From positions 1-9,210 of the forward strand of contig RGQW01000060.1 in the NCBI GenBank assembly GCA_010029945.1: 9,210 nucleotides of DNA, written 5' to 3'. Every line of letters starts with the position of its first letter. Positions within the stretch are counted from its first letter, which is position 1. The DNA comes from Actinomycetota bacterium. Lineage in GTDB: Bacteria; Actinomycetota; Actinomycetes; S36-B12. Below, piece after piece: positions 7,935 through 9,210 of this stretch. A program made the position numbers and the translations under genes. The notes under the pieces are model-generated. The model searched no databases. It saw nothing but the letters and a program-made list of their open reading frames with translations, and was not told the origin of the DNA.

Positions 7935-8885
7935 GTGCGAATGTCGGATCCGCAGTGGTGGCTGCTGGACGATCTCGTGCTCGCACGCTCCGCGATCGAC
8001 CGGGCTGCCGAGCGACGAAGCGACCAGGCATGGGTAGAGGGCGCCCGCGTTGATCCATCGAGTCGATTCGTCCGCGTGCACCAGGGCACCGCGGCCATCC
8101 ACGGGGATCGACTCGCCCTCGATGCCTCCGTTCCTGAGCATGTCCCGACGTCGCTGCTGGGAATCGACGACAACGGTGTCGCCTATTTCTGCGCGCACTA
8201 CGACGAGGCTCCCGCGCTAGCCGACTCTCACCAGTGGGCGGACCTTCGCATGTCGGGCTCCCGCCTCGATGCCATGGATGCCGGATTGATGGTGGCGTCG
8301 GTGGCGCTGGATAACTGGTCGCGTAACCATCGGCACTGTCCCCAGTGCGGAGGGGGTTTGTTGTGGCGCGATGCAGGGTGGTCGCGGTATTGCTCCGTTG
8401 ATGATTCGTCGCACTTTCCGCGCACCGACCCTGCGGTCATCGTCCTGGTCCGCGACGACGATGATCGCGCACTCCTCGGCCGCCAGGTTCGCTGGGAGCC
8501 GACGTGGTTCTCCACGCTCGCGGGATTTGTCGAGGCGGGAGAGTCTGCCGAAGCAGCAGTCCGACGCGAGGTGGAGGAGGAGTCGGGTGTGCGCATCGGC
8601 ACTCGGCCGGAGGATCTGCAGTACCTCGGTAGCCAGCCCTGGCCTTTCCCGGCCTCGCTGATGCTCGGCTATCACGCGTTCGCTGCTGATCCATCAATCG
8701 ATGTCGATGGGGAGGAGATCGCCGAGGCCCGGTGGCTCTCGCGAGCCGAGTTGGCACAGGCCTGCGCCACCGGCGAGGTGTCCCTTCCTCCAGCGGTCAG
8801 CATCGCTCGCAAACTCATCGAGCGCTGGTACGGCGAGCCGCTACCGGGCGATTGGAGCCGCCCGTTGACGAAGCCGAGTCGCTAG
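7935..8885 (+). CDS. nudC: NudC, NAD(H) pyrophosphatase (Nudix hydrolase)
   Basis: Hydrolyses NADH/NAD+ to nicotinamide mononucleotide and AMP. Family members also remove NAD caps from RNA, and the mycobacterial enzyme hydrolyses NAD adducts of isoniazid and ethionamide. The protein has 316 residues in the usual order: a divergent N-terminal domain (about 1-125), a zinc ribbon (C135, C138, C153), then the Nudix domain. The Nudix box runs from G197 to V219 and ends REVEEESGV, with the metal-binding glutamates present. The NADH-specificity signature SQPWPFPAS follows at 233-241. In the zinc ribbon the position expected for the fourth Cys is Asp (D156, in CSVD), so binding may use Asp or another ligand. 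The GTG start is fixed by an in-frame TAG 15 bp upstream and a well-spaced GGGGAG. nudC lies near adnAB in mycobacteria too, but here an opposite-strand gene separates them, so it must have its own promoter. Confidence 0.96.
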   Translation: MRMSDPQWWLLDDLVLARSAIDRAAERRSDQAWVEGARVDPSSRFVRVHQGTAAIHGDRLALDASVPEHVPTSLLGIDDNGVAYFCAHYDEAPALADSHQWADLRMSGSRLDAMDAGLMVASVALDNWSRNHRHCPQCGGGLLWRDAGWSRYCSVDDSSHFPRTDPAVIVLVRDDDDRALLGRQVRWEPTWFSTLAGFVEAGESAEAAVRREVEEESGVRIGTRPEDLQYLGSQPWPFPASLMLGYHAFAADPSIDVDGEEIAEARWLSRAELAQACATGEVSLPPAVSIARKLIERWYGEPLPGDWSRPLTKPSR

Positions 8886-8914
8886 CTCGGTCGGTAACGC
8901 CCCGTCGATCGCTT

Positions 8915-8935
8915 CGACGACACGACGACACGACG
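8915..8935. repeat. 8-bp tandem repeat (CGACGACA) in the nudC 3' intergenic region
   Basis: About 2.6 copies: 8915-8922, 8923-8930 and a partial 8931-8935. It lies in the 104-bp gap between the convergent ends of nudC and the glutaredoxin-like gene. A 6-bp stem with a 5-nt loop (CGTCGA 8903-8908 / TCGACG 8914-8919) partly overlaps it. No coding potential is evident. Confidence 0.7.
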
Positions 8936-8971
8936 TCGCGCCCAGCTCGGGGCAGGCCTCCGGACGACACC

Positions 8972-8996
8972 CGCGGTATGAGTCACGACTCACGCG
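8972..8996. terminator. Imperfect hairpin at the convergent end of nudC and the glutaredoxin-like gene
   Basis: TGAGT (8979-8983) pairs with ACTCA (8988-8992) around a CACG loop. The stem continues as CGCG (8972-8975) with CGCG (8993-8996) across a 3-nt bulge, giving about 9 bp. It covers the stop codon of the minus-strand gene. There is no following T-run, so intrinsic termination is only a guess from its position. Confidence 0.3.
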
Positions 8997-9210
8997 AGCC
9001 GGGACGTCACATCCGCCAGCGACGGGTTCGTCGCGGTGGATCCATCGGGAAAGACCACGGTCGGCACCGTTTGGTTGCCGTCGTTCTGGCTTTCGACGAA
9101 AACCGCGGCATCCGGTGTCTGCTCGATATCCACATCCGTGAAGGAAATATCCGCGTCGGTGAGCTGCGTCCAGGTCGCTGCCGGAACATCGACGGTGGTA
9201 TTCTGTGCCA
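8990..9210 (-). CDS. Mycoredoxin/glutaredoxin-like protein, apparently lacking the CxxC catalytic motif (partial at the window edge)
   Basis: Seventy-two codons are visible, ending in TGA (8990-8992). Residues are numbered from the Ala codon at 9206-9208. The region FTDVDIEQTPDAAVFVESQN (23-42), the cis-proline motif TVP (47-49) and FPDGSTATNPS (53-63) closely match actinobacterial Mrx1, a thioredoxin-fold enzyme that reduces mycothiol-mixed disulfides. The gene is convergent with nudC, next to which Mrx1 also lies in mycobacteria. Mrx1 normally has W-CGYC-x-RLK right after its first strand. Here Trp13 is followed directly by TQLTDADI, exactly eight residues shorter than my recollection of the M. 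tuberculosis protein, and no cysteine occurs in the visible part. The two bases before the Ala codon are TG, so a start codon may sit at the very edge. The protein is either a redox-inactive variant, a decayed gene or a sequence artefact; the family call itself is firm. Confidence 0.85.
   Translation of the reverse strand, partial: AQNTTVDVPAATWTQLTDADISFTDVDIEQTPDAAVFVESQNDGNQTVPTVVFPDGSTATNPSLADVTSRLA

Noticed and set aside
9140..9210. A frameshift hiding the CxxC of the mycoredoxin-like gene in another frame
   Set aside because: I translated all three minus frames here. One contains single cysteines but no CxxC, and the conserved frame is continuous on both sides of the gap, so an in-frame deletion fits better.
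1..9210. CRISPR arrays, tRNA/rRNA genes, transposases, att sites or a new defence system
   Set aside because: No spaced direct repeats, no RNA-gene signatures and no recombinase motifs were seen. The helicase-nuclease pair is the known AdnAB, not a new defence module.

Overview
This is a GC-rich actinobacterial chromosomal window. It contains the adnA-adnB double-strand-break resection genes, an acyltransferase gene on the opposite strand, nudC, and the 3' part of a mycoredoxin-like gene. AdnAB in place of RecBCD, the neighbourhood adnAB / nudC / glutaredoxin-like gene known from mycobacteria, GTG starts, and strong GC bias at third codon positions all point to Actinomycetia. I cannot name the genus.

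Layout. Positions 2-3355 (+) hold adnA, cut or nearly cut at its 5' end by the window edge. adnB (3352-6615, +) follows with a 4-bp GTGA overlap. Both are about 1,100-residue proteins with an N-terminal UvrD/PcrA-type motor and a C-terminal RecB-type PD-(D/E)XK nuclease. Only AdnA carries the four cysteines of an Fe-S nuclease. A 10-TM acyltransferase-3 (OafA-like) gene (6623-7891, -) converges on adnB with only 7 bp between the stop codons. It diverges from nudC (7935-8885, +), an NAD(H) pyrophosphatase, across a 43-bp gap that appears to hold a two-way promoter. A 104-bp convergent gap with a short tandem repeat and a hairpin separates nudC from the glutaredoxin-like gene (8990-9210, -), whose start lies at or beyond the right edge.

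How the genes relate. AdnA and AdnB are subunits of one heterodimer that unwinds and resects broken DNA ends for recombination. NudC and the mycoredoxin-like protein are NAD(H) and thiol-redox functions that neighbour adnAB in mycobacteria. The acyltransferase looks like a lineage-specific insertion with a likely cell-envelope role. I found no new multi-gene system. The most notable signal is that the glutaredoxin-like protein appears to lack exactly the eight residues containing the catalytic CxxC. Smaller oddities are a His-to-Phe change in AdnB motif V, start-codon-bearing tandem repeats at the adnB 5' end, and an 11-bp repeat from which both convergent stop codons of adnB and the acyltransferase derive.
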